Source: Metaphire vulgaris
Lineage: Eukaryota; Annelida; Clitellata; Crassiclitellata; Megascolecidae
DNA: 64,000 bases
NCBI GenBank assembly: GCA_018105865.1
Contig: CM030868.1
Coordinates: 2,264,628-2,328,627, forward strand
Reading direction: 5' to 3'
Positions 1 through 13,591 of the stretch are shown here, piece by piece. The position numbers and the translations under genes were made by a program. Position 1 is the first letter of the stretch, and every line of letters starts with the position of its first letter. The notes under the pieces were generated by a model that saw only the letters and a list, made by a program, of their open reading frames with translations, was not told where the DNA came from and searched no databases.

Positions 1-499
1 TTGACACAGTGCTCCACTGGTTCACTAGGCGACTTTCAAACTCAATTATTATTAATACTATTATTATTATTATTAGTAGTAGTACCTGAAACTAGTAGTA
101 GTAGTAGTAGTAGTTGTTGTTGTAATAGTAGTATTAGTAGTGCTAGAAAAATTTGGTAGTAGTAGACACGTGCACAGGCCGCAGTGCTCTTTTTTAACAC
201 GCAGTGCTGACTTTTTTAACAGTGCTCCAAACTTCACACTGCGACTTTCAAACTCAATTATTATTACATACTATTATTATGTCCATTATTAGCATTAGTA
301 GTAGTAGTAGTTGTTGTTGTTGTTGTAATAGTAGTATTAGTAGTGCTATTTTTGAAAAATTTGGTAGTAGTAGTGATCCTCTTCTTAGGCTTGCAAGAAA
401 AGTGCTCTTTTTTTTTAAGGCGCAGTGCATTTTTTAGCAGTGCTCCATGTTCAGTAGGCGACTTTCAAACTCAATTATTATTATTATTATTATTATTAT

Positions 500-539
<40 letters not shown>

Positions 540-919
540 TGTTGTTGTTGTTGTTGTAATAGTAGTATTAGTAGTGCTAGAAAATTTTGTAGTAGTAGTG
601 ATCCGTGCTTAGGCCGCAGTGCTCTTTTTAAGGCGCAGTGCGCTTTTTTTAGCAGTGCTCCATGGTTCAGTAGGCGACTTTCAAACTCAATTTATTATTA
701 ATACTATTATTATTATTATTATTATTAGTAGTAGTAGTAGTAGTTGTTGTTGTAATAGTAGAATTAGTAGTGCTAGAAAATGTGGTAGTAGTAGTGATCC
801 GTGCTTAGGCCGCAGTGCTCTTTTTTAAGGCGCAGTGCTCTTTTTTAGCAGTGCTCCATGGTTCAGTAGGCGACTTTCAAACTCAATTATTATTATACTA
901 TTATTATTATTATTATTAT

Positions 920-950
<31 letters not shown>

Positions 951-1189
951 TGTTGTTGTTGTAATAGTAGTATTAGTAGTGCTAGAAAATTTGGTAGTAG
1001 TAGTGATCCGTGCTTAGGCCGCAGTGCTCTTTTTTTAGGCGCAGTGCGCTTTTTTTAGCAGTGCTCCATGGTTCAGTAGGCGACTTTCAAACTCAATTAT
1101 TATTAATATTATTATTATTATTATTATTAGTAGTAGTAGTAGTAGTAGTAGTTGTTGTAATAGTAGTTTTAGTAGTTGTAGAAAACCTG

Positions 1190-1760
1190 GTAGTAGTAGT
1201 GATTATGAAAATTATGAATAGTAGTGATTTGATATGCAAGAGATAGTGCCTTTTTTTGAAAAATCTTCATTACTAGGTCGTCTTCACTTGCAAGTAGGCG
1301 ACTTTCAAACTCAATTTCATCAGAATATTGGGATTGAAGATACTGTTTGCCTATAGGCCTAGTAGACCTAGTAGTAGTTGTTGTTGTGGATGGATCTTAT
1401 TAGTAGTGCTAGAAATGGCTATGTAGTAGTAGTGAGGTTGGCTATGGTGCAGTGCTCTTTTTTGGCGCTAGTGGCTTTTGGGGACACAAGATGCTCCATG
1501 GATTGAAGGCGACTTTCATTACTCTTATATATATAGTATAATATACTATAACATGTATATAGTATATATACTTATTAGTAGTACTACTAAAGCGTAAATG
1601 TGTATAGTTGTTGTTGTAGTAGTAGAATTTAGTCAGAAAATTGGGATTGAAGATAGTGTTTGCCTTTAGGCCAGTGCTCTTTTTTAAGGCGCAGCAGTTT
1701 GTGCATGGATCTCTGCAGTGCGAAATTTCAAACTCAATTATTATTAATACTATTAGTATG
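1190..1760. repeat. Diverged block 1 inside satellite A
   Basis: The regular monomer is interrupted after a variant unit that ends GATTATGAAAATTATGAATA. The block carries words absent from canonical monomers: CAAGAGATAGTGCC, GAAAAATCTTCATTACTAGG, ATTGGGATTGAAGATA, a TATATAGTATA-rich patch and a GGATCTCTGCAGTGC word. The same words, mostly in the same order, recur at about 5.9-6.5 kb and 10.5-11.1 kb, so this is a real higher-order unit and not random decay. Confidence 0.75.
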
Positions 1761-1770
1761 GTTTACTTCA

Positions 1771-1807
<37 letters not shown>

Positions 1808-2808
1808 TGTTGTTGTTGTAATAATAGTAGTATTAGTAGTGCTAGAAAATTTGGTAGTAGTAGTGATCCGTGCTTAGGCCGCAGTGCTCTTTTTTTAAGG
1901 CGCAGTGCGCTTTTTTTTTAGCAGTGCTCCATGGTTCAGTAGGCGACTTTCAAACTCAATTATTATTAATACTATTATTATTATTATTATTAGTAGTAGT
2001 AGTAGTAGTTGTTGTTGTTGTTGTAATAGTAGTATTAGTAGTGCTAGAAAATTTGGTAGTAGTAGTGATCCGTGCTTAGGCCGCAGTGCTCTTTTTAAGG
2101 CGCAGTGCTTTTTTTAGCAGTGCTCCATGGTTCAGTAGGCGACTTTCAAACTCAATTATTATTAATACTATTATTATTATTATTATTATTCTTAGTAGTA
2201 GTAGTAGTAGTAGTTGTTGTTGTAATAGTAGTATTAGTAGTGCTAGAAAATTTGGTAGTAGTAGTGATCCGTGCTTTGGGCAGTGCTCTTTTTTTAAGGC
2301 GCAGTGTGCTATATTTTAGCAGTGCTCCATGGTTCAGTAGGCGACTTTCAAACTCAATTATTATTAATACTATTATTATTATTATTATTATTATTAGTAG
2401 TAGTAGTAGTAGTAGTAGTTGTTGTTGTTGTTGTAATAGTAGTATTAGTAGTGCTAGAAAATTTGGTAGTAGTAGTGATCCGTGCTTAGGCCGCAGTGCT
2501 CTTTTTTTAAGGCGCAGTGCTTTTTTTAGCAGTGCTCCATGGTTCAGTAGGCGACTTTCAAACTCAATTATTATTAATACTATTATTATTATTATTAGTA
2601 GTAGTAGTAGTAGTAGTAGTAGTTGTTGTTGTTGTAATAGTAGTATTAGTAGTGCTAGAAAATTGGTGGTAGTAGTAGTGATCCGTGCTCTTTTTTAGCC
2701 GCTTTTTTTAGTAGTAGCGCAGTAGTGCTGCAGTGCTTTTTTTAGCAGTGCTCCATGGTTCAGTAGGCGACTTTCAAACTCAATTATTATTAATACTATT
2801 ATTATTAT

Positions 2809-2839
<31 letters not shown>

Positions 2840-3010
2840 TGTTGTTGTAATAGTAGTATTAGTAGTGCTAGAAAATTTGGTAGTAGTAGTGATCCGTGCT
2901 TAGGCCGCAGTGCTCTTTTTTAAGGCGCAGTGCGCTTTTTTTAGCAGTGCTCCATGGTTCAGTAGGCGACTTTCAAACTCAATTATTATTAATACTATTA
3001 TTATTATTAT

Positions 3011-3039
<29 letters not shown>

Positions 3040-3042
<3 letters not shown>

Positions 3043-3330
3043 AATGTTGTTGAGTAATAGTAGTTTTAGTTACTAGAATTGTATAGTTGTAATATACTAT
3101 AACAGTGTCTTTTTTAGTAGGCGCAGTATACTTTTTTAGTAGTACTAATGGTAAATGTGGACTTTCAAACCCTTCTAATTAGAGTCTGTTGAATTTCATC
3201 AGAATATTTTTGAAGATGTTGTTGTTAAGTGTATTTAGTGGCCTTTGGTAGTAGTAGTGATCCGTGCCGCAGTGCTCTTTTGTGGATGGATCTCTGCAGT
3301 GCAGAAATGGACTTTCAAACTCAATTATTA
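3040..3330. repeat. Shorter diverged block inside satellite A
   Basis: Canonical monomer structure breaks down after about 3,040 and resumes near 3,310. It contains AATATACTATAACAG, AGTACTAATGGTAAATGTGG and CTGTTGAATTTCATCAGAAT, all of which also occur in the larger diverged blocks. It looks like a deleted version of those blocks. Confidence 0.6.
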
Positions 3331-3358
3331 TGCCTATATTATTATTATGGTTTATTAT

Positions 3359-3392
<34 letters not shown>

Positions 3393-3582
3393 TGTTGTTG
3401 TTGTTGTAATAGTAGTATTAGTAGTGCTAGAAAATTTGGTAGTAGTAGTGATCCGTGCTTAGGCCGCAGTGCTCTTTTTTTAAGGCGCAGTGCGCTTTTT
3501 TTAGCAGTGCTCCATGGTTCCTAGGCGACTTTCAAACTCAATTATTATTAATACTATTATTATTAGTAGTAGTATATAGTTA

Positions 3583-3616
<34 letters not shown>

Positions 3617-5894
3617 TGTTGTAGTAGTAGTAGTAGTATTAGTAGTGCTAGTAAATTTGGTTGTAGTAGTAGTGATAGAAAAGTGTTAGGTAGTAGCAGT
3701 GCTCTTTTTTTAGGCGCAGTGCTCTTTTTAAGCAGTGCTCTTTTTTAAACAGTGCTCCATGGTGCCCTAGGCGACTTTCAAACTCAATTATTATTATTAC
3801 TATTATTATTATTGTTTGTAGTATTATTAGTAGTAGTAGTAGTAGTAGTTAGTTTTTGTTGTTGTTGTAATAGTAGTATTAGTAGTGCTAGAAAATTTGG
3901 TAGTAGTAGTGATCCGTGCTTAGGCCGCAGTGCTCTTTTTTTAAGGCGCAGTGCGCTATTTTTTAGCAGTGCTCCATGGTTCAGTAGGCGACTTTCAAAC
4001 TCAATTATTATTAATACTATTATTATTATTATTATTAGTAGTAGTAGTAGTAGTAGTTGTTGTTGTTGTAATAGTAGTTTTAGTAGTGCTAGAAAATTTG
4101 GTAGTAGTAGTGATCCGTGATTATGAATAGTGCTGCTTTTTAGGCGCAGTGCTCTTTTTTTAGCAGTGCTCCATGCAAGAGCGACTTTCAAACTCAATTA
4201 TTTTAAAATTATTATTATTATTATTTCATTACTAGTAGTAGTTCTTGTAATATTTAGTAGTGCTAAAAAGTAGTAGTAGTAGTTCCAATGCCGCAGTGCT
4301 CTTTTTTAAGGCGCAGTGCTCTTTTTTTTTTAGCAGTGCTCCATGGTTCAGTGGGCGACTAGTAGTATTAGTAATACTATTATTATTTATTAGTATTTTA
4401 GTAGTAGTAGTAGTAGTAGTAGTAGTTGTTGTTGTTATAGTAGTATTAGTAGTGCTAGAAAATTTTGGTTTGTAGTAGTGATCCGTGTAGGCCGCAGTGC
4501 TCTTTTTTTAAGGCGCAGTGCTATTTTTTAGCAGTGCTCCATGGTTCAGTAGGCGACTTTCAAACTCAATTATTATTAATACTATTATTATTATTATTAT
4601 TATTAGTAGTAGTAGTAGTAGTAGTTGTTGTTGTTGTTAATAATAGTAGTATTAGTAGTGCTAGAAAATTTTGGTAGTAGTAGTGATCCGTGCTTAGGCC
4701 GCAGTGCTCTTTTTTAAGGCGCAGTGCGCTTTTTTTAGCAGTGCTCCATGGTTCAGTAGGCGACTTTCAAACTCATTATTATTATTATTAATACTATTAT
4801 TATTATTATTATTAGTAGTAGTAGTAGTAGTAGTAGTTGTTGTTGTAATAGTAGTATTAGTAGTGCTAGAAAATTGGTAGTAGTAGTGATCCGTGCTTAG
4901 GCCGCAGTGCTCTTTTTTAAGGCGCAGTGCGCTTTTTTTAGCAGTGCTCCATGGTTCAGTAGGCGACTTTCAAACTCAATTATTATTAATACTATTATTA
5001 TTATTATTATTAGTAGTAGTAGTAGTAGTAGTAGTAGTTGTTGTTGTTGTTGTTGTAATAGTAGTATTAGTAGTGCTAGAAAATTTGGTAGTAGTAGTGA
5101 TCCGTGCTTAGGCCGCAGTGCTCTTTTTTTAAGGCGCAGTGCTCTTTTTTTAGCAGTGCTCCATGGTTCCCTAGGCGACTTTCAAACTCAATTATTAATA
5201 CTATTATTATTATTATTATTATTATTAGTAGTAGTAGTAGTAGTAGTTGTTGTTGTTGTTGTAATAGTAGTATTAGTAGTGCTAGAAAGTTTGGTAGTAC
5301 CGGTAGTAGTGATCCGTGCTTAGGCCGCAGTGCTCTTTTTTTAAGGCGCAGTGCGCTTTTTTTAGCAGTGCTCCATGGTTCAGTAGGCGACTTTCAAACT
5401 CAATTATTATTAATACTATTATTATTATTATTATTAGTAGTAGTAGTAGTAGTAGTAGTAGTTGTTGTTGTTTTAATAGTAGTATTAGTAGTGCTAGAAA
5501 ATTTGGTAGTAGTAGTGATCCGTGCTTAGGCCGCAGTGCTCTTTTTTTAAGGCGCAGTGCTCTTTTTTTAGCAGTGCTCCATGGTTCAGTAGGCGACTTT
5601 CAAACTCAATTATTATTACTATTATTATTATTATTAGTAGTAGTAGTAGTAGTAGTAGTTGTTGTTGTTGTAATAGTAGAATTAGTAGTGCTAGAAAATG
5701 TGGTAGTAGTAGTGATCCGTGCTTAGGCCGCAGTGCTCTTTTTTTAGGCGCAGTGCGCTTTTTTTTAGCAGTGCTCCGTGGTTCAGTAGGCGACTTTCAA
5801 ACTCAATTATTATTAATACTATTATTATTAGTAGTATTAGTAGTAGTAGTAGTAGTTGTTGTTGTTGTAATAGTAGTTTTAGTAGTGCTAGAAA

Positions 5895-6520
5895 AACCTG
5901 GTAGTAGTAGTGATTATGAATAGGCCGCATGAATGCTCTTTTTTTTGATATGCTCTTTTTAGTGCCTAATTTTGAAAAATCTTCATTACTAGGCCTCTTC
6001 ACAAACTCAAAAATTATTAATAGCCCTTCTGTTCATTATTTCATCAGAATATTGGGATTGTAGTACTGTAGTAGGCCTAGTAGTACCTAGTTGTTGTTGT
6101 TGTGTAATGTATATTAGTAGTGCTAGAAAATGGCTGGTAGTAGTAGTGAGGTTGGCTATGGTGCAGTGCGGTTTTGACGCTAGGCGCAGTGGGACACAAG
6201 AAAATGCTCCATTTCATTAGGCGACTTTCAAACTCAATTATTATATAGTATAATTATTATTATTATTATATAGTATATATAGTAGTAGTAGTAGTTACTA
6301 AAGTTGTAAATGTGGATGATTAGTAGTGCTAGAAAATGTTGTATTTCAGTAGAATATTGGGATTGAAGATACAGTTTGCTCTTTTTAGGCCTATAGTGCC
6401 CTTTTTTAGCAGTGCTGGATGGATCTCTGCAGTGCGACTTTCAAACTCAGGATTATAATACTAGTATGGTTATTACTTCATTAGTAGTAGTAGTACTACT
6501 AGTAGTAGTAGTTGTTGTTG
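5895..6520. repeat. Diverged block 2 inside satellite A
   Basis: Starts after a monomer carrying TAGTTTTAGTAG and AAAAACCTGG, the same variant that precedes block 1. It contains GAAAAATCTTCATTACTAGG, ATTTCATCAGAATATTGGGA, GAGGTTGGCTATGGTGCAGT and ATATAGTATA, ending in GGATGGATCTCTGCAGTGCG. It repeats the content of the block near 1.2 kb at a spacing of about 4.7 kb. Confidence 0.75.
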
Positions 6521-7315
6521 TTGTTGTAATAAATAGTAGTAATAGTAGTGCTAGAAAATTTGGTAGTAGTAGTGATCCGTGCTTAGGCCGCAGTGCTCTT
6601 TTTTTAAGGCGCAGTGCGCTATTTTTTAGCAGTGCTCCATGTTCAGTAGGCGACTTTCAAACTCAATTATTATTAATACTATTATTATTATTATTATTAG
6701 TAGTAGTAGTAGTAGTAGTAGTTGTTGTTGTTGTTGTAATAGTAGTATTAGTAGTGCTAAAAAATTTGGTAGTAGTAGTGATCCGTGCTTAGGCCGCAGT
6801 GCTCTTTTTTTAAGGCGCAGTGCGCTATTTTTTAGCAGTGCTCCATGTTCAGTAGGCGACTTTCAAACTCAATTATTATTAATACTATTATTATTATTAT
6901 TATTATTCTTAGTAGTAGTAGTAGTTGTTGTTGTTGTAATAGTAGAATTAGTAGTGCTAGAAAATTTTGTAGTAGTAGTGATCCGTGCTTAGGCCGCAGT
7001 GCTCTTTTTTTAAGGCGCAGTGCGCTATTTTTTAGCAGTGCTCCATGGTTCAGTAGGCGACTTTCAAACTCAATTATTATTAATACTATTATTATTATTA
7101 TTATTATTAGTAGTAGTAGTAGTAGTAGTAGTTGTTGTTGTTGTTGTAATAGTAGTATTAGTAGTGCTAAAAAATTTGGTAGTAGTAGTGATCCGTGCTT
7201 AGGCCGCAGTGCTCTTTTTTTAAGGCGCAGTGCTCTTTTTTTAGCAGTGCTCCATGGTGCCCAGTAGGCGACTTTCAAACTCAATTATTATTAATATTAT
7301 TATTATTATTATTAT

Positions 7316-7346
<31 letters not shown>

Positions 7347-8344
7347 TGTTGTTGTTGTAATAGTAGTATTAGTAGTGCTAGAAAATTTGGTAGTAGTAGT
7401 GATCCGTGCTTAGGCCGCAGTGCTCTTTTTTAAGGCGCAGTGCGCTTTTTTTTAGCAGTGCTCCATGGTTCAGTAGGCGACTTTCAAACTCAATTATTAT
7501 TAATACTATTATTATTATTATTATTATTAGTAGTAGTAGTAGTAGTGTAGTAGTAGTTGTTGTTGTTGTTGTAATAGTAGTATTAGTAGTGCTAGAAAAT
7601 TTGGTAGTAGTAGTGATCCGTGCTTAGGCCGCAGTGCTCTTTTTTTAAGGCGCAGTGCGCTTTTTTTAGCAGTGCTCCATGGTTCAGTAGGCGACTTTCA
7701 AACTCAATTATTATTAATACTATTATTATTATTATTAGTAGAAGTAGTAGTAGTAGTTGTTGTTGTTTTAATAGTAGAATTAGTAGTGCTAGAAAATTTG
7801 GTAGTAGTAGTGATCCGTGCTTAGGCCGCAGTGCTCTTTTTTTAAGGCGCAGTGCGCTTTTTTTAGCAGTGCTCCATGGTTCAGTAGGCGACTTTCAAAC
7901 TCAATTATTATTAATATTATTATTATTATTATTATTATAGTAGTAGTAGTAGTAGTAGTAGTTGTTGTTGTTGTAATAGTAGAATTAGTAGTGCTAGAAA
8001 ATGTGGTAGTAGTAGTGATCCGTGCTTAGGCCGCAGTGCTCTTTTTTTAGGCGCAGTGCGCTTTTTTTTAGCAGTGCTCCGTGGTTCAGTAGGCGACTTT
8101 CAAACTCAATTATTATTAATACTATTATTATTATTATTATTAGTAGTAGTAGTAGTAGTAGTAGTTGTTGTTGTTGTAATAATAGTTTTAGTAGTGCTAG
8201 AAAATTTGGTAGTAGTAGTGATCCGTATTTAGGCCGCCAGTGCTCTTTTTTAAGAGCGCAGTGCCTAATTTTTAGCAGTGCTCCATGGTTCAGTAGGCGA
8301 CTTTCAAACTCAATTATTATTAATATTATTATTATTATTATTAT

Positions 8345-8376
<32 letters not shown>

Positions 8377-8558
8377 TGTTGTTGTTGTATTAGTAGTATT
8401 AGTAGTAGTGCTAGAAAATTTGGTAGTAGTAGTGATCCGTGCTTAGGCCGCAGTGCTCTTTTTAAGGCGCAGTGTGCTTTTTTTAGCAGTGCTCCATGCT
8501 GGTTCACTAGGCGACTTTCAAACTCAATTATTATTAATACTATTATTATTATTATTCT

Positions 8559-8589
<31 letters not shown>

Positions 8590-8767
8590 TGTTGTTGTTG
8601 TTAGTGTTGTATTAGTAGTATTAGTAGAAAATTTGGTAGTAGTAGTGATCCGTGCTTAGGCCGCAGTGCTCTTTTAAGGCGCAGTGCGCTTTTTTTAGCA
8701 GTGCTCCATGGTTCAGTAGGCGACTTTCAAACTCAAATTATTAATACTATTATTATTATTATTATTA

Positions 8768-8799
<32 letters not shown>

Positions 8800-9595
8800 T
8801 GTTGTTGTAATAGTAGTATTAGTAGTGCTAGAAAATTTGGTAGTAGTAGTGATCCGTGCTTTAGGCCGCAGTGCTCTTTTTAAGGCGCAGTGCTGATTTT
8901 TTTAGCAGTGCTCCATGGTTCAGTAGGCGACTTTCAAACTCAATTATTATTAATACTATTATTATTATTATTATTCTTAGTAGTAGTAGTAGTAGTAGTA
9001 GTTGTAATAGTAGTAGTAGTTGTTAGAAAAATGTTGTAGTAGTGTAGAGTGCTAGAGTGATAGTGTATTTTAGTGAAAAGTGTTCTTTTTTAGGTCCAGT
9101 CTTCTTTTTGCAAGCAGTGCTCCATGGTTCAGTAGGCGACTTTCAAACTTATTATTATTATTATTATTATTATTTATAGTAGTAGTAGTAGTAGTAGTAG
9201 TAGCAGTAGTAGTAGTAGTTGTTGTTGTTGTAATAGTAGTATTAGTAGTGCTAGAAAATTTGGTAGTAGTAGTGATCCGTGCTTAGGCCGCAGTGCTTTT
9301 TTTAAGGCGCAGTGCGCTTTTTTTAGCAGTGCTCCATGGTTCAGTAGGCGACTTTCAAACTCAATTATTATTAATACTATTATTATTATTATTATTATTA
9401 GTAGTAGTAGTAGTAGTAGTTGTTGTTGTAATAGTAGTAATAGTAGTAGTAGTAGAAAATTTGGTAGTAGTAGTGATCCGTGCTTAGGCCGCAGTGCTCT
9501 TTTTTAAGGCGCAGTGCTCTTTTTAGCAGTGCTCCATGGTTCAGTAGGCGACTTTCAAACTCAATTATTATTAATACTATTATTATTATTATTAT

Positions 9596-9626
<31 letters not shown>

Positions 9627-10474
9627 TGTTGTTGTTGTAATAGTAGTATTAGTAGTGCTAGAAAATTTGGTAGTAGTAGTGATCCGTGCTTAGGCCGCAG
9701 TGCTCTTTTTAAGGCGCAGTGCTCTTTTTTTAGCAGTGCTCCATGTTCCCTAGGCGACTTTCAAACTCAATTATTATTAATATTATTATTTATTATTATT
9801 ATTATTAGTAGTAGTAGTAGTAGTAGTTGTTGTTGTTGTTGTAATAGTAGTATTAGTAGTGCTAGAAAAATTTGGTAGTAGTAGTGATCCGTGCTTAGCC
9901 GCAGTGCTCTTTTTTAAGGCGCAGTGCGCTTTTTTTTAGCAGTGCTCCATGGTTCAGTAGGCGACTTTCAAACTCAATTATTATTAATACTAATTATTAT
10001 TATTATTATTATTAGTTAGTAGTAGTAGTAGTTGTTGTTGTTGTAATAGTAGTATTAGTAGTGCTAGAAAATTTGGTAGTAGTAGTGATCCGTGCTTAGG
10101 CCGCAGTGCTCTTTTTTAAGGCGCAGTGCGCTTTTTTAGCAGTGCTCCATGGTTCAGTAGGCGACTTTCAAACTCAATTATTAATTATTATTATTATTAT
10201 TATTATTAGTAGTAGTAGTAGTAGTAGTTGTTGTTGTTGTAATAGTAGTATTAGTAGTGCTAGAAAATTTGGTAGTAGTAGTGATCCGTGCTTAGGCCGC
10301 AGTGCTCTTTTTTAAGGCGCAGTGCGCTTTTTTTAGCAGTGCTCCATGGTTCAGTAGGCGACTTTCAAACTCAATTATTATTAATACTATTATTATTATT
10401 ATTAGTATTAGTAGTAGTAGTAGTAGTTGTTGTTGTTGTAATAATAGTTTTAGTAGTGCTAGAAAATTTGGTAG

Positions 10475-11130
10475 TAGTAGTGATTATGAATATTATGAAT
10501 GCCGCAGTGCTTTTTTTATGCAAGAGATGTGCCTTTTTTGAAAAATCTCATTACTAGGTCGACTTTCAAACTCAATTGCAAGAAATAGTAGTATTCTTAT
10601 TATTTTTATTAATAGTTGGGATTGAAGATACTGTTTAGTAGTAGTAGTAGTTGTTGTTGTTGTTGTAGTGTGTGGATGGATAGTAGCAGTAGAAAATTTG
10701 GCTAGTGATCCGTGCTTAGAGGCAGTGCTCTTTTTAAGGCGCAGTGCTCTTTTTTTAGCAGTGCTCCATGGGGACACAAGAAAATGGGATTTTCAAACTC
10801 AATTATTATTATACTATTAGTATATTATTACTATAGTATGTATATAGTAGTATATACTGTTAGTACTACTAAAGCGTAAATGTGGATGAGTGCCCTTCTG
10901 TTAGTGTCTGTTGAATTTCATCAGAATATTGGGATTGAAGATACTGTTTGCCTTTAGGCCTATAGACCTAGTGCTTGTAATAGTGTGTTTATGGATCTCT
11001 GCAGTGCAGAAATGGCTTTTTCCGCAGTGCAAGTGGCATGCTCCATGGTGCAGTAGGCGGTTTCAAACTTCATTATTAATAGTATTATTAGTAGTACTAG
11101 TAGTAGTAGTAGTAGTTAGTTGTTGTTGTT
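10475..11130. repeat. Diverged block 3 inside satellite A
   Basis: Begins with GATTATGAATATTATGAATG after a TAGTTTTAGTAG variant monomer. It then carries CAAGAGATGTGCC, GAAAAATCTCATTACTAGG, a TATAGTATGTATATAG patch, AAAGCGTAAATGTGGATGAG, CTTCTGTTAGTGTCTGTTGA and ATTGGGATTGAAGATACTGT. It is the fullest copy of the non-canonical unit, about 4.6 kb after the second block. Confidence 0.75.
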
Positions 11131-11299
11131 GTAATAAATAGTAGTAAGTAGTAGTGCTAGAAAATTTGGTAGTAGTAGTGATCCGTGCTTAGGCCGCAGT
11201 GCTCTTTTTTAAGGCGCAGTGCGCTTTTTTTAGCAGTGCTCCATGGTTCAGTAGGCGACTTTCAAACTCAATTATTATTAATACTATTATTATTATTAT

Positions 11300-11330
<31 letters not shown>

Positions 11331-13560
11331 TGTTGTTGTTGTAATAGTAGTATTAGTAGTGCTAAAAAATTTGGTAGTAGTAGTGATCCGTGCTTAGGCC
11401 GCAGTGCTCTTTTTTAAGGCGCAGTGCGCTTTTTTTAGCAGTGCTCCATGGTTCAGTAGGCGACTTTCAAACTCAATTATTATTAATACTATTATTATTA
11501 TTATTATTATTCTTAGTAGTAGTAGTAGTTGTTGTTGTTGTAATAGTAGAATTAGTAGTGCTAGAAAATTTTGTAGTAGTAGTGATCCGTGCTTAGGCCG
11601 CAGTGCTCTTTTTTAAGGCGCAGTGCTATTTTTAGCAGTGCTCCATGGTTCAGTAGGCGACTTTCAAACTCAATTATTATTAATACTATTATTATTATTA
11701 TTATTAGTAGTAGTAGTAGTAGTAGTAGTTGTTGTTGTTGTAATAGTAGTATTAGTAGTGCTAAAAAATTTGGTAGTAGTAGTGATCCGTGCTTAGGCCG
11801 CAGTGCTCTTTTTTTAAGGCGCAGTGCTCTTTTTTTAGCAGTGCTCCATGCTGCCCTAGGCGACTTTTAAACTCAATTATTATTAATACTATTATTATTA
11901 TTATTATTATTAGTAGTAGTAGTAGTAGTAGTAGTAGTTGTTGTTGTAATAGTAGTATTAGTAGTGCTAGAAAATTTGGTAGTAGTAGTGATCCGTGCTT
12001 AGGCCGCAGTGCTCTTTTTTTAAGGCGCAGTGCTCTTTTTTAGCAGTGCTCCATGGTTCAGTAGGCGACTTTCAAACTCAATTATTATTAATACTATTAT
12101 TATTATTATTATTAGTAGTAGTAGTAGTAGTTGTTGTTGTTGTAATAATAGTTTTAGTAGTGCTAGAAAATTTGGTAGTAGTAGTGATCCGAATATTATG
12201 CCGCAGTGCTCTTTTTTAGGCAAGAGATAGTGCTCTTTTTTAGCAAAATGCTCCATGGTTCACTAGGCGACTTTCAAACTCAATTATTATCATAATACTA
12301 TTATTAGATATTGTTATTAGTAGTAGTAGTAGTAGTAGTAGTAGTAGCAGTTGTTGTTGTAATAGTAGTATTAGTAGTGCTAGAAAATTTGGTAGTAGTA
12401 GTGATCCGTGCTTAGGGTGCAGTGCTCTTTTTAAGGCGCATGGCAGTGCTTTTTTTTAAAAGTGATTCCATGGTTCATTAGGCGACTTTCAAACTCAATT
12501 ATTATTAATACTATTATTATATATTATTATATATTACTATAGTAGTAGTAGTAGTAGTAGTAGTGTTGTTGTTGTTGTTAGTAGTATGTAGTAGTGCTAG
12601 AAAATTTGGTAGTAGTAGTGATCCGTGCTTAGGCCGCAGTGCTCTTTTTAAGTGCGCAGATGGATCTCTTTTTGCAGCAATGCTCCATGGTTCAGTAGGC
12701 GACTTTCAAACTCAATTATGGTTACTACTATTATTATTATTAGTAGTAGTAGTAGTAGTAGTAGTAGTTGTAGTAGTTGTTGTTGTAATAGTAGTAATAG
12801 TAGTGCTAGAAAATTTGGTAGTAGTAGTGATCCGTGCTTAGGCCGCAGTGCTCTTTTTTAAGGCGCAGTGCGCTTTTTTAGCAGTGCTCCATGGTTCAGT
12901 AGGCGACTTTCAAACTCAATTATTATTAATACTATTATTATTATTATTAGTAGTAGTAGTAGTAGTAGTAGTAGTTAGTTGTTGTTGTTGTTGTAATAGT
13001 AGTATTAGTAGTGCTAAAAAATTTGGTAGTAGTAGTGATCCGTGCTTAGGCCGCAGTGCTTTTTTAAGGCGCAGTGCTCTTTTTTTAGCAGTGCTCCATG
13101 GTTCAGTAGGCGACTTTCAAACTCAATTATTATTAATACTATTATTATTATTATTATTATTAGTAGTAGTAGTAGTAGTAGTTGTTGTTGTTGTAATAGT
13201 AGTATTAGTAGTGCTAGAAAATTTGGTAGTAGTAGTGATCCGTGCTTAGGCCGCAGTGCTCTTTTTTTAAGGCGCAGTGCGCTTTTTTTAGCAGTGCTCC
13301 ATGGTTCAGTAGGCGACTTTCAAACTCAATTATTATTAATACTATTATTATTATTATTATTATTAGTAGTAGTAGTAGTAGTTGTTGTTGTTGTTGTTGT
13401 AATAGTAGTATTAGTAGTGCTAAAAAATTTGGTAGTAGTAGTGATCCGTGCTTAGGCCGCAGTGCTCTTTTTTTAAGGCGCAGTGCTTTTTTTAGCAGTG
13501 CTCCATGCTGCCCTAGGCGACTTTCAAACTCATTATTATTAATATTATTATTATTATTAT

Positions 13561-13591
<31 letters not shown>
